DNA of 64,000 bases from Chloroflexota bacterium. Lineage in GTDB: Bacteria; Chloroflexota; Anaerolineae; Aggregatilineales; Phototrophicaceae. The notes under the pieces are model-generated. The model had not been told where the DNA came from. It did not search any database and worked only from the letters and a program-made list of their open reading frames with translations. The stretch lies in contig JAPOWG010000037.1 of assembly GCA_026707745.1 (NCBI GenBank), positions 1-64,000 of the forward strand. Direction: 5' to 3'. The position numbers and the translations under genes were made by a program. Below are positions 49,691-58,782 of the stretch, piece by piece (within the stretch, counting starts at the first letter, position 1; every line of letters begins with the position of its first letter).

Positions 49691-51697
49691 ATGAACGACG
49701 AGCTCAACTGGCTGCCATCTGAAGAAGAAGAACAGGGGGAGGCGGCGCAGCAAAGTCGGCGCGGTCTTTTTCGCTTCTTGCCGCGCTTCCGGCGCGGTCG
49801 CGGCGGCGCATCGGCCAGCGCGCCCAGTGAGGAATCGACGGCGAGCCGCGGACGCGGTCTTTTCCGCTTGATTCCGCGCTTTCTGCGCCGGGCAAGGAAC
49901 GCGCCGACCGAGGCGACAGCCGCGGATTTGGCGCTGCAAATGGGCGAAGTGCCGGTCGAGCAATTGGACGACCGTTTGCTGGCGCTGCGGGATCGAGCCC
50001 TGTCTCGACCGCAGCGGGAAACGGCCCCCCCGCGCGAGGCGCTCTACGATGTCGATGACGTGCTGGTTAGGCCCGAGATCATACATCGTCCGGGGGGCGT
50101 GATAAGTCCGCTGGCTTTGTCCAAGGCGCAGCAAGAACAGGTCGAGTTGCTGCGGGATATGGTCAGCGGGACGGCGCTACAAGACGATGGCGAATCCGAA
50201 GGCGGTCTTTTGTCTCGGGGCGGGCGCGCGTTCTCTCTGGGGGCTATTCCCCACTTGCTGGTTTCGATTCTGATGCTTCTGGCGCTGGCACTGCCTTTTG
50301 TTTCGAGCGGATTCAGCGAAGGCGAATTGCCGCCGCTTGATTTCCATGAAGATCGCCACGGCGTCACTACAGCGTTCAACATGCTGGATAATCTCACGCT
50401 TGATGACTACGTGCTGGTGGCATTTGAATATGGGCCTACCGCCGCCGGCGAGCTGGACGAATTGGCGGATGTGATCTTGCGTCATATCTTCGCCCAGGGC
50501 AGCAAGCCAATCATCGTCAGCAGCAATCCGATTGCGATCGTACACGCGCGTAACGTAATCGCCGCGATCGAGCGGTCGGTCGCGCCGGTGTCGACCCTTT
50601 TGCTAGAGAACCAGGACTATTATTTGCTGCGCTTCTTGAGTGGCGGCGCTCTGGGATTGCGCGATCTGAGTCGCAATTTTGGGAGCATTGTCAACACCTC
50701 GGCTCGCGGCCAGCCGACCGGGCTTGCATTCACGTCGCTGGACGAGATGACGCTGATGGTGCTGATCGCCGAACGCGCCGAGGATATCCGTCATTGGGCG
50801 GAGCAGGTCGCGCCGGAGACTAGCAGCGATTTCATTGCCGCGACCGGCTACGCAGCCCAGCCACTGGCGCTACCTTATGTCTACGCGCATGAAGACATCG
50901 TGGGCATGTTGGTTGGGGTTCGCGATGCCTATACCTACAACCAGAAACTGCAGGCGAATTACGCCGACTTTGAATTGCCGCCGCGGCGCGAGGATCCCGG
51001 CAGAGACGGCGAAGAGGCCGCTCCGACCCCGACGCCAACTGCAACCACAACAGCTACGGCGACTCCGACGGCGACGCCGACCGATACAGCAACGCCGGAG
51101 CCGCAAGCGACGCCAACACCGACGCCGACGGAGCCGGAACCGGAGCTTGTGCAGCTAGCGGTCGCGCCTGCGGCGACAGCGACGCAGACTCCAAGCCCGG
51201 TGGCGGAGGTGATAGCGCAGGGCCGGGTGAATATCCGCCGCCGACCGAACACCGCCTCGGACATATTGGCTTTGGCGGCCACAGGCGATACTTTCCCGGT
51301 GCTCGGCGAGAATGGCGATGGCAGTTGGATCAATATCCTCTTGCCGGACGGCATTGAAGCCTGGATCGCGTCGTTCCTGGTCGAACAGTATCTCGCGCCC
51401 GCAGACGGCGCCGGATCGTCCGATGATTCCGCCCGAGCGGGGGAGGGACGGACAGTCTTGCAGTTCGACTTCTCCTTGCGTCTGGGCAAAACCCGGCCGC
51501 GCTTTTATCAAGCGGATCCACCGGTGCCGGGCGATCGCGCGGAATTCGTTTTGCTGCGCGGTGGCCGAGCGGAAGAACAGCGCCTCGATGCCATGACCCT
51601 GGGCACGATCGCGGCTGTGCTGGTGATCGTGGCGGGCAACGTGTTTTATATGATGCGGGCGCTGACGCGGCGTAGACGCGCGTCCAACAGAAACTGA
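49691..51697 (+). CDS. large membrane protein with Thr-Pro linker and SH3b domain, third gene of the MutL operon
   Basis: The 668-residue protein has a cytoplasmic N terminus of about 185 residues with repeated basic motifs (RRGLFRFLPRFRR and RGRGLFRLIPRFLRR). A transmembrane helix (about 192-208) follows, then an outer domain of about 240 residues with DDYVLVAFEYGPTAAGELDELADVILRHIFAQGSKPIIVSSNP and LLENQDYYLLRFLSGG. A Thr-Pro-rich linker (about 440-500) leads to an SH3b domain (GRVNIRRRPNTASDILALAATGDTFPVLGENGDGSWINILLPDGIEAWIASFLVEQYL), and a C-terminal transmembrane helix closes the chain. It is thus anchored at both ends, with the SH3b domain outside. A surface-exposed platform is inferred. 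Confidence 0.72.
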   Translation: MNDELNWLPSEEEEQGEAAQQSRRGLFRFLPRFRRGRGGASASAPSEESTASRGRGLFRLIPRFLRRARNAPTEATAADLALQMGEVPVEQLDDRLLALRDRALSRPQRETAPPREALYDVDDVLVRPEIIHRPGGVISPLALSKAQQEQVELLRDMVSGTALQDDGESEGGLLSRGGRAFSLGAIPHLLVSILMLLALALPFVSSGFSEGELPPLDFHEDRHGVTTAFNMLDNLTLDDYVLVAFEYGPTAAGELDELADVILRHIFAQGSKPIIVSSNPIAIVHARNVIAAIERSVAPVSTLLLENQDYYLLRFLSGGALGLRDLSRNFGSIVNTSARGQPTGLAFTSLDEMTLMVLIAERAEDIRHWAEQVAPETSSDFIAATGYAAQPLALPYVYAHEDIVGMLVGVRDAYTYNQKLQANYADFELPPRREDPGRDGEEAAPTPTPTATTTATATPTATPTDTATPEPQATPTPTPTEPEPELVQLAVAPAATATQTPSPVAEVIAQGRVNIRRRPNTASDILALAATGDTFPVLGENGDGSWINILLPDGIEAWIASFLVEQYLAPADGAGSSDDSARAGEGRTVLQFDFSLRLGKTRPRFYQADPPVPGDRAEFVLLRGGRAEEQRLDAMTLGTIAAVLVIVAGNVFYMMRALTRRRRASNRN

Positions 51698-51710
51698 CGG
51701 AGCCGCCTTG

Positions 51711-52391
51711 ATGGCAGAAGGTACGATTGCGCTGCTGAGTTTTGTGCTGACCCTGATGGTGTTCAGCTATGTGCTGGGCGATTTGCCTTTGCTCGGCCAT
51801 TTGTATCGAACGGCCGTTTATATCTTTGTGGGGATGAGCGCGGCATTCGCGACCATCGTTGCTTATGAGAGCGTGATCTTGCCCTACCTGCAAGATATTC
51901 AGAATCCCGAAACGAGCTGGACCGCACTGGGCAATAGCGCTGATGTAGCGATATTTGTCACGGCGCTGCTTTTTGGACTGCTGCTTCTGCTGAAACCGAT
52001 CGCTTCATTGAGTTGGTTGACCAATAGCGCGCTAGCCGTTGTCATCGTTGTGAGCGCGGCAACCGCCGTAGTAGGCGGATTGAGCGGGACATTAATTCCA
52101 CTGATTGTCGCGACGGCTGCCGTTCCCGATGGACTTGCGACTGACTTCCAGGCATTGACAGATACCTTACTGGTTTTTGTCGGCACTATGACTGCGCTGT
52201 TTTACTTCCAGTGGCAGGCGCGGCGAGATGATGACGGCGCGCCGGTACAAAGTCCTATTAGCCGCGGCATTCGCAACTCCGGCAAGATCTTCATTGTGAC
52301 GGCGCTCGGCGCAATCTATGCGACAACCATGCTGACCGCGTTGACCATTCTGGCGGAACGAATTGGATTCGTCTTTCAGTTTGGGAGTTGA
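51711..52391 (+). CDS. polytopic membrane protein, fourth gene of the MutL operon
   Basis: The 226-residue protein has about six hydrophobic segments, including TIALLSFVLTLMVFSYVLGDLPLLG, VAIFVTALLFGLLLLLKPIAS and ALAVVIVVSAATAVVGG. It has short loops and a KIFIVTALGAIYATTMLTALTIL helix near the end. ATG 51711 is chosen for GGAG eight bases upstream. Its stop lies three bases before the MutL-like start. Size and helix number are similar to the second gene, so the two could form the core of a membrane complex. Confidence 0.65.
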   Translation: MAEGTIALLSFVLTLMVFSYVLGDLPLLGHLYRTAVYIFVGMSAAFATIVAYESVILPYLQDIQNPETSWTALGNSADVAIFVTALLFGLLLLLKPIASLSWLTNSALAVVIVVSAATAVVGGLSGTLIPLIVATAAVPDGLATDFQALTDTLLVFVGTMTALFYFQWQARRDDDGAPVQSPISRGIRNSGKIFIVTALGAIYATTMLTALTILAERIGFVFQFGS

Positions 52392-52393
52392 CG

Positions 52394-54190
52394 ATGACTG
52401 AAGGGCGCAAGGACTCCATATTGGCGGTCGATTTTGGCAGTGTGAATACACGCGTCTTGTTGTTTGATGTCGTCGATGGCGAGTATGCCTTGGTGGCGCA
52501 GCGTCAGGGCAAGACAAGTATTGACGCCCCCAGCGATGACGTGCGGGTTGGCATGACCAAGATCTTGCGCGACCTGTCGTCGGCAACGGATCGCCGCTTT
52601 CTTGATGAAGATGGAGAGTTGATCAAGCCGGAGCAATCGGAACGCATTGGAATTGACTACTGCATCACAACTGCCAGCGCGGGACAGCCCATCAGAGTGG
52701 TATTGATAGGATTATTGCCGGACAAAGGGATAGGGTCCGCCCGGCGCGCGATTGTTCCGTTTTATACCGACGCGGTGGCCGAGATTCATCTGGATGACGG
52801 CTTGAGCGACATGGCGCGGTTGAATCGCATCGTGGATAGCCGACCGGATCTGATCTTCGTCAGCGGCGGTACAGACGGCGGGGCGCGCGCCGCCATGGGT
52901 AACATGCTGGAACTGGCGCGTGAGGCGATAGCGGCTATTCAGCCCGGCAACAGACCCACGGTTCTTTATGCCGGGAACAAGGATTTGGCGGCTAGCGCGC
53001 GCGAAACACTCGGTCAACTGGTGGAAGTGATGACCGCGCCGAATATCCGACCGACGCCGCATCGCGAAGCTATTGAACCGACACAGGTGGTTCTCTCACG
53101 GTTCTATAACGAGTTTCGCAGGCGCGCGGGCAGCAGCTATCAGAACATCGCGGCGGTCAGCGACACGGGAATATTGCCCACGGCACGCGGTTTCGAGATG
53201 ATGACGGCATTCTTCGCACGTATGCTGGACACCGGTGTGCTGTCCGTCGATATTGGAGGCGCCAAGAGCACCCTTAGCATCGCGCTCGGCGAGGGGCGCC
53301 GCTCCGCTCTGCGGACTGATATCGGCATGGGTCAGAGCGCGGCCAACACGCTGGAACTAGCCGGCGAAGAAGCCATCAAGGCCTGGCTGCCTTTTCATCC
53401 CCGCAAGGGTGAACTGGCGGGTTACGCGGTCAAGAAAGGCCTGCGCTCGGTCAATATGCCGCTGGACATGCGCGAGCGCTATATCGAATTTGCGCTGCTG
53501 CGGGCGTGCATCCAGTTGCTACTCGATGATGCAAACCGGTCAGGCGATGAAAGCGAGTCGCGTATTGCTCTTGCGCGTCTGGGTTTGATCGTGGCGGGCG
53601 GGGCTACGATGGCCGGCAGCGGGCAGGGCGCGCTGGATATGATGCTATTGTCTGACGCGCTGCCAATCAGAGGTGTGGCGCAGGTCATGTCCGATCGTCA
53701 CGGCGCTTTACCCGCGCTGGGCGCGCTGGCGCCGACGAATCCGTCGGCGGTCGTGCAATTGCTTCAGAGCGGCGTCGTTGAACATGTGGGAAGCCTGATC
53801 AAAGCGACGGGTACGGCGGCCTTGGGCAAAGTCGCGATGAAAATCAGCATAAAAATGCCGAGCGGCGAAATCATCGGGCGCGAGATCCTTGTGGGCGATG
53901 TCTGGCATTTGCCGGTGCCAGCCGGCAGCAGCGCCGATATCAGCTTGCAGATGGGACGCGGCGTACGCGTCGGCGACAAGCGGCGGGTGCGACTGAGGCT
54001 GCGCGGCGGGCGCGGCGGCATACTCTTTGATGCGCGGCTCTCCGCAATGTCGGCTGCCGAGTCGATTACCGAGCGCGCGGTGAATATGCTGCGCTGGTTC
54101 GCTGCCGTGACGGGTGAGGATCAACCGGTTATGATTCCCGAGAGTTGGCTGGCGACGCCCGATGCGGATGACTCCTTTGAAGCGACTTAG
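52394..54190 (+). CDS. MutL/GlmL-family ASKHA ATPase
   Basis: This 598-residue protein has the actin-like ATPase pattern: phosphate-1 motif AVDFGSVNTRVLLFD (11-25), phosphate-2 motif LSVDIGGAKSTLSIA near 284-298, and an adenosine loop IVAGGATMAG near 398-407. Sequence and length match the family called MutL or glutamate mutase L, thought to be a chaperone of B12-dependent mutases. No glutamate mutase subunit (GlmE/S) is present in the window. Instead the gene closes an operon of four membrane proteins, with GGGAG six bases before the ATG. A motor or chaperone role for the membrane complex, analogous to FtsA or PilM, is inferred. It is not the mismatch-repair MutL. Confidence 0.8.
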   Translation: MTEGRKDSILAVDFGSVNTRVLLFDVVDGEYALVAQRQGKTSIDAPSDDVRVGMTKILRDLSSATDRRFLDEDGELIKPEQSERIGIDYCITTASAGQPIRVVLIGLLPDKGIGSARRAIVPFYTDAVAEIHLDDGLSDMARLNRIVDSRPDLIFVSGGTDGGARAAMGNMLELAREAIAAIQPGNRPTVLYAGNKDLAASARETLGQLVEVMTAPNIRPTPHREAIEPTQVVLSRFYNEFRRRAGSSYQNIAAVSDTGILPTARGFEMMTAFFARMLDTGVLSVDIGGAKSTLSIALGEGRRSALRTDIGMGQSAANTLELAGEEAIKAWLPFHPRKGELAGYAVKKGLRSVNMPLDMRERYIEFALLRACIQLLLDDANRSGDESESRIALARLGLIVAGGATMAGSGQGALDMMLLSDALPIRGVAQVMSDRHGALPALGALAPTNPSAVVQLLQSGVVEHVGSLIKATGTAALGKVAMKISIKMPSGEIIGREILVGDVWHLPVPAGSSADISLQMGRGVRVGDKRRVRLRLRGGRGGILFDARLSAMSAAESITERAVNMLRWFAAVTGEDQPVMIPESWLATPDADDSFEAT

Positions 54191-54207
54191 GTTCGTGCGG
54201 CTCTGCC

Positions 54208-55119
54208 CTATTTGACCGCGCCCATGGTCAAGCCGTCGACCACGTTCTTGCGGATGAACATCGCCAGGAAAAAGATCGGTATCATCACGACCAGGCCAGC
54301 GGCCGCCATCTGTTCCCACATGATGCCGCGGGCGCCGCTGGTGGTCATCAGGGCGACCTGCATGGTGCGCATCTCGCGCCCGATGATCAGTGCGAAGAGA
54401 AATTCGTTCCAGGACATGATAAAGGCAAAAACCGAAGCGACCAGCACGCCCGGGCGGATCAAGGGCAACGAGATGAAGAACAGGATTTGAAAGTCGTTGC
54501 ATCCATCGACGAAAGCGGCTTCTTCAATTTCGCCGGGCAGGGCGTCGACGAAACCCTTGATCATCCAGATGGCGTAGGGCAGGACGATGGACATGTTGAC
54601 GATGATCAAGCCAAGCTGGGTGCCCAGCAGCGGTTTACCGAAGACTTCAATCGTGCGAAACAGCGTGAAGAAGGGGATGGCGACCACGATAGCGGGGATG
54701 AATTGGGTGGTCAAAATCCAGACAAGCAGGACGCCATTGCCCACGAAGCTGTAGCGACTGAAAGCGTAAGCGGCGAGGGTCGCCAGTGGAATGGCGATGA
54801 GTATGGTGGCGCCGGAGACGACGACGCTGTTCAAGACACTCGGGAACATATTGCGGCCGACTTCGCCGCGCTCGCGATCGGTGCCCTCGTTTATGATGAC
54901 TGATGTATCGGAAAAGATGATTTCAAAATTTTCCAGCGTGGGAGAGAATATCAGCGTGGTTGAGTAGGCTTTTTCCTGCGGCTTGATGGCTGTGATCGCC
55001 AGCCAGAGAATCGGCAGCACAATGAAGGCGATGATTAGAAGCAGGGCCAGGGTCTCAAGGACTTTGAGGCTCTGTAGGCGGAGGCTGCTTTGGTTCTGGC
55101 CGATTGTGTTCGCTGTCAT
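54208..55119 (-). CDS. carbohydrate ABC transporter permease (MalG type), second system
   Basis: This 303-residue permease has six helices and the EAA loop EEAAFVDGCNDFQILFFISLPLIRPGV, ending GLTMGAVK. A periplasmic insertion with DTSVIINEGTDRERGEVGRN lies before helix 2. It pairs with the MalF-type permease encoded just upstream (nine bases apart). The operon has a binding protein but no ATPase in the window; the shared MalK-type ATPase at 31028 may power both, or another lies outside. It is convergent with the MutL operon, separated by only 17 bp. Confidence 0.9.
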   Translation of the reverse strand: MTANTIGQNQSSLRLQSLKVLETLALLLIIAFIVLPILWLAITAIKPQEKAYSTTLIFSPTLENFEIIFSDTSVIINEGTDRERGEVGRNMFPSVLNSVVVSGATILIAIPLATLAAYAFSRYSFVGNGVLLVWILTTQFIPAIVVAIPFFTLFRTIEVFGKPLLGTQLGLIIVNMSIVLPYAIWMIKGFVDALPGEIEEAAFVDGCNDFQILFFISLPLIRPGVLVASVFAFIMSWNEFLFALIIGREMRTMQVALMTTSGARGIMWEQMAAAGLVVMIPIFFLAMFIRKNVVDGLTMGAVK

Positions 55120-55128
55120 CAGATTTGC

Positions 55129-56100
55129 TCAGTCGCGATTCAGCACGAGCGATACATAGAGCGCCGCGCAAATCGTCAGCACGACGACGAGAATATAGGA
55201 CATAGCGGAGGCGTAACCGATATCCAGGCTGCGCACGAATCCGATTTGATGGATGTAATAGTTGATGGTCTGGGTCGCGCGGACGGGACCGCCGCCGGTC
55301 ATGGTTACCACCTGGTCGAACATCTTTAGCGAGAAGATGGTCTTGAGCATGGTTACGATGAGGATCACGGGCCGCAGCAGGGGCAGTGTCACTCGGAAGA
55401 AGATCTGCAGGCGATTGGCGCCGTCAATGCGCGCCGCTTCGAAGATCTGCTCGTCAATGGAACCGAGCGCGCCGACGAACATCAGCGCGATCAGCGGCGC
55501 CCAGCCCCAGGTCTCGCTCATAGCCAGCATGAAGAGCGCCCAAAATTTGTCGCCGAGCCAGACGATCGACTCGCTGATCAAGGGAATCTCGACGATGGGC
55601 AGGGCATTGATTATGGACAGTAGAGCATTGATCGGTCTCACGATCAACTGGTCGATGAGCAAGTCGTATATCCCGTAGTTTTCATTGAGCATGAAGCGCC
55701 AACTGTAGCCCTTGAGCGCGGGGCTGACGGCGAAGGGGAAGATCAGCAAAACTTTGGTCAGCGTATGGAGGCGCCCGCCTTTTTGGACGACGACGGCGAT
55801 AAACAAGCCGATGATGACGGATAGGGCGACGCTGATGACGGTGAACCAGAAGGTTACCTGCAAGCTGTTGATAAAGCGCGAGTCGCTGAAAGCCAGGGTG
55901 TAGTTGTTGAGCGAGAGCAGGCTCCAGTCAATTTGGATACCGTTCTCGCCGAATTGGATTGCGAATTGGGGCGGGCGTCGCAGGTTGTATTTGTGGAAGC
56001 TGAAATAGAGGGCGGCCAGCAAGGGATAGATCGTCGTCAAGACGATGATCAAGAGGGCGGGTCCGACAAGTACCCAGGGGACCCAGCGTTTCTTGCGCAT
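55129..56100 (-). CDS. carbohydrate ABC transporter permease (MalF/UgpA type), second system
   Basis: This 323-residue permease contains the EAA loop EQIFEAARIDGANRLQIFFRVTLPLLRPVIL and the MalF pattern (VVTMTGGGPVRATQTINYYIHQIGF). ATG 56100 (MRKKRW) is preferred; an in-frame ATG at 56160 would add 20 residues translated from a palindromic repeat (LPWWEKGPGDEG). The binding-protein gene lies 209 bp upstream, separated by that repeat. It forms the channel with the 54208 permease. Confidence 0.9.
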   Translation of the reverse strand: MRKKRWVPWVLVGPALLIIVLTTIYPLLAALYFSFHKYNLRRPPQFAIQFGENGIQIDWSLLSLNNYTLAFSDSRFINSLQVTFWFTVISVALSVIIGLFIAVVVQKGGRLHTLTKVLLIFPFAVSPALKGYSWRFMLNENYGIYDLLIDQLIVRPINALLSIINALPIVEIPLISESIVWLGDKFWALFMLAMSETWGWAPLIALMFVGALGSIDEQIFEAARIDGANRLQIFFRVTLPLLRPVILIVTMLKTIFSLKMFDQVVTMTGGGPVRATQTINYYIHQIGFVRSLDIGYASAMSYILVVVLTICAALYVSLVLNRD

Positions 56101-56106
56101 TGCTAA

Positions 56107-56309
56107 TTCTGCCCCCTCATCCCCCGGCCCCTTCTCCCACCAGGGGAGAAGGGGAGCCAAGTTTGCGCGCAGTCGCTATGAATGCGTTGCTCGCACGCTC
56201 TCGAAACCACCTGCTGAAACCCCAACCCATCTTTGCGACGCATCCCCTCTCCTATTTTGGGGTCGCGTAGATACTGACCCGTCGGAGAGGGGTTTGGGGT
56301 GAGGGCAAC
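56107..56309. repeat. palindromic CCCTCACCCC-type repeat element between binding-protein and permease genes
   Basis: A left part with CCCCCTCATCCCCCGGCCCCT, a stem CTTCTCCC-accag-GGGAGAAG, and a right part with GGAGAGGGGTTTGGGGTGAGG are inverted relative to each other. Such GC-rich REP-like elements are common in bacterial intergenic spaces. Here it fills the gap after the binding-protein stop, as the 32103 repeat does in the first ABC operon. Confidence 0.65.
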
Positions 56310-57674
56310 TTAGCCGTCGTAGTAACCGGCCGCCTGCATGACAAAGCGGACGTCTTCCGCCGTCCGGTCGAGAACGGCTTGCGTATCCGCCATCGGATCG
56401 GTCGCCAACTCATTGATGGCTTCCGCCAGGAATGGGACGATCTCGGTGTATTCCGGGATCAAAGGAATGGTGCGCGCATCGGCCAATACGGCGGAGGCGA
56501 CGCCCTGCAAACCGTTGTGGACTTCGTTCACTTCCGGGTCCGCCAGGACGGAAAGACGAACGGCCACGTTGGTATCCAGCGCCGGATCCGAGGCGTCAAG
56601 AACGATGCGGCGTTCGGTGATGGGGTGCGTCAGCCATTTCAGGTATTCGAGGGCGGCATCACGGTCGTCGGATTGATCGAGAATGCCGACGGCCCAGAGA
56701 TAACCGTAGGACGTGGTTACGCCGCCTTCCCAGCCGGGCGCGGGGGCGAAGGAAGCGTTATCCGCCACTTCGGGAATCTCGGAATTGATCATGCGGCTGG
56801 CCATCCACCACCAGCCGATGAACATGGCGGCACGGCCTTGTACCAATTCCTGATTGGCTTCCTGCTCGTTCCAGGCGACCGAGGCTTCCGGACTGTAACC
56901 GTCGCGGACGTAGCTGATATATTGCTCAGTCGCGGCGACACCGGCTTCATTGTTGAAAATGGGTTCCCAGTTTTCGTCGAAGATGTCGGTGCCGGCGCCC
57001 CAAAGCTGGGCGAACCAATTAAACAGATTCTGGTCGACATTCAAGCCGTAATACATGGCGATGGGGGCGATGTCCATGCCGCTGGCTTGGATCGCTTCGC
57101 CGATGGCGGAGATATCCTGCCAGGTCGCGGGCGGATCCATGCCGACTGCTTCCAGGACGTCAGCGCGGTAATGGAGCAGCAGGGGATGACCGCGGAAGGG
57201 CATACCGTAGATGGTGTCGCTGAGCCCGGTGGCGGCGCCTTGATAGGCGGGCGAATAGTCATCCCAATCAAAGCCGGCTTCTTCGACAAAGTCGTTGAGC
57301 GGATGCAGGAAGTCATAGATGTTGGTGCCCCAGGCGTCAACAAAGGCGACGATGTCAAACTCGGTATTGGGATTGGTCGCTTCCAGATAGAGTTGTTCCT
57401 GGAAGGAGCCAAAGGGCAGATCGCCCCAACTGACGCTGATGCCGGTCATGGCGGTGAATTCGGCTTCGCCCTTCACGGCGGCGGAAGCGAATTGCGGCGC
57501 GGTGCTGCAGCAGATCAAGAACTTCAAGTGCGTGCCATCGTAGGGCTTGTCGGGGTTCAAGCCAAATGTGGCTGGATCCATGACGTCCATGTCATCGGCA
57601 TAAACCGACGCAAATGGCAGGGCCACAAACAAGGCGGCCAATAACAGACAGATAATGCGACGCGAGTTGCGCAT
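56310..57674 (-). CDS. extracellular sugar-binding protein, second ABC system
   Basis: This 454-residue exported protein has a signal peptide ending near FASVYADD. The binding fold is typical of family 1 solute-binding proteins: YDGTHLKFLICCSTAPQFASAAVKGEAEFTAMTGISVSW at the start, WWWMASRMINSEIPEV, YGYLWAVGILDQSDDRDAALEYLKWL, and RRIVLDASDPALDTNVAV. No lipobox is present. GAGAGG precedes ATG 57674. A LacI-type half-palindrome lies 31 bp upstream of the start. It is not closely related to the two paralogues at 32-35 kb. The ligand is a carbohydrate of unknown type. Confidence 0.9.
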   Translation of the reverse strand: MRNSRRIICLLLAALFVALPFASVYADDMDVMDPATFGLNPDKPYDGTHLKFLICCSTAPQFASAAVKGEAEFTAMTGISVSWGDLPFGSFQEQLYLEATNPNTEFDIVAFVDAWGTNIYDFLHPLNDFVEEAGFDWDDYSPAYQGAATGLSDTIYGMPFRGHPLLLHYRADVLEAVGMDPPATWQDISAIGEAIQASGMDIAPIAMYYGLNVDQNLFNWFAQLWGAGTDIFDENWEPIFNNEAGVAATEQYISYVRDGYSPEASVAWNEQEANQELVQGRAAMFIGWWWMASRMINSEIPEVADNASFAPAPGWEGGVTTSYGYLWAVGILDQSDDRDAALEYLKWLTHPITERRIVLDASDPALDTNVAVRLSVLADPEVNEVHNGLQGVASAVLADARTIPLIPEYTEIVPFLAEAINELATDPMADTQAVLDRTAEDVRFVMQAAGYYDG

Positions 57675-57704
57675 GGCAAATCCTCTCTTCAAGTTAGGTT
57701 TACA

Positions 57705-57716
57705 GAAATCGTTTTC
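57705..57716. promoter_or_regulatory. imperfect LacI-type operator upstream of the second ABC operon
   Basis: GAAATCGTTTTC keeps the GAAA..TTTC arms and central CG (one mismatched pair) and is related to the perfect site at 353-368. It lies 31 bp before the binding-protein ATG, where a repressor would act. Confidence 0.4.
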
Positions 57717-57918
57717 GCTTGCCCCTGTCAACAGGTTCAATGCAAGACGAGCATACCGCAAGACAGCGCAGAATACAAACATGTGCAACAGGCGTTGCGC
57801 AGGGCGCAACCAAGGACTGTCGCGAGGAGGCATTTCTGTGTTGACGATCGCCCGACTTTGACGAGCAGTTCCGTCGTTATTGGTCTGACGAATCGCGTGT
57901 CCGCCCCTTCAACGGGCG

Positions 57919-58740
57919 TTATTCGATGGGATGCCAGGCAAAGGCATCGTCGGTTTTCCTTACCTTGCCCAAGCCCGGAAACCTTAAGTGATAGAAGAGC
58001 GTCAGCAACCCTTCATCGACGCAGCGCTGCAGGACCCGTCGACGCGCCTTTACGGCCATGTCGCCGTCCGAATCGAAGACGAAGTGCCATTCGGTCCGGG
58101 CGAACTGGAAGGACTGGTGCAATAGATCAACGACATGCAGAAGTCGTTCGCCCTGTGATTCGACGAGCAGCCCGGAATGGCCCAGGGTATGGCCAGCGAG
58201 GTCGACCACGGTCACGCCCGGCGCGACTGAATCTCCCGCAGCGACGAAGCTGAAGCGCTGGCGCAAGGCGGTGAATCGCGCGAACTGCTGGCGCTCCTGG
58301 GAGCTGTTTGAGTCTCCCCAGCGCTCCATCCACTCCTGCCATTCAGCGGCCATCGTAACAAAGCGCGCGTTTGGGAATTCCAGCCGGTCTTCGTCAGCCA
58401 TCAAGCCAGCGATGTGATCGCCGTGGAAGTGGGTCAGGTAGACAATGTCGATATCAGCCAACGCCAAGTCCATGCTGTCAAGCGCCGCTACCAGCCCGCC
58501 GCTGTCCGGCGGACCCGCCGCGCCAAAACCGACATCGGCCAGGATGCGCGTCCCGCCGCTGTTGATATACAGGCAGTTGAGGCTGTCCTCTGCCATCGCT
58601 CCGCCGAGGGCGGCTTCGATCTCAACTCGGCTGACGCTTGGGTAGCGCGCCGCGATCGCCTCGCTTGTTTTGGTCGACTCGCCTTCTTGCAGCACGGCGC
58701 ATTGGATATCGCCGACGGTGAATTGATAGGATTTTGACAT
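57919..58740 (-). CDS. metallo-beta-lactamase-fold hydrolase
   Basis: This 273-residue protein has the MBL metal motif His104-x-His106-x-Asp108-His109 (YLTHFHGDHIAGL), the preceding DVGFGAAG loop, a second His in AGHTLGHSG and a later Asp/His pair (VVDLLHQSF). MBL-fold enzymes here range from lactonases to glyoxalase-like thioester hydrolases; the SNLN-like start (NCLYINSGGTRILADVGFG) fits the MBL quorum-lactonase/hydrolase group. It is a single gene between the ABC operon and the CPBP gene. Substrate unknown. Confidence 0.85.
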   Translation of the reverse strand: MSKSYQFTVGDIQCAVLQEGESTKTSEAIAARYPSVSRVEIEAALGGAMAEDSLNCLYINSGGTRILADVGFGAAGPPDSGGLVAALDSMDLALADIDIVYLTHFHGDHIAGLMADEDRLEFPNARFVTMAAEWQEWMERWGDSNSSQERQQFARFTALRQRFSFVAAGDSVAPGVTVVDLAGHTLGHSGLLVESQGERLLHVVDLLHQSFQFARTEWHFVFDSDGDMAVKARRRVLQRCVDEGLLTLFYHLRFPGLGKVRKTDDAFAWHPIE

Positions 58741-58782
58741 GATTTCTCCTTGTGCGATTGATGCGGATCGAGCTATGGCGGC

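Noticed and set aside
52394..54190. DNA mismatch-repair MutL
   Set aside because: The protein has actin-like (ASKHA) phosphate motifs and not the GHKL ATPase motifs of mismatch-repair MutL.
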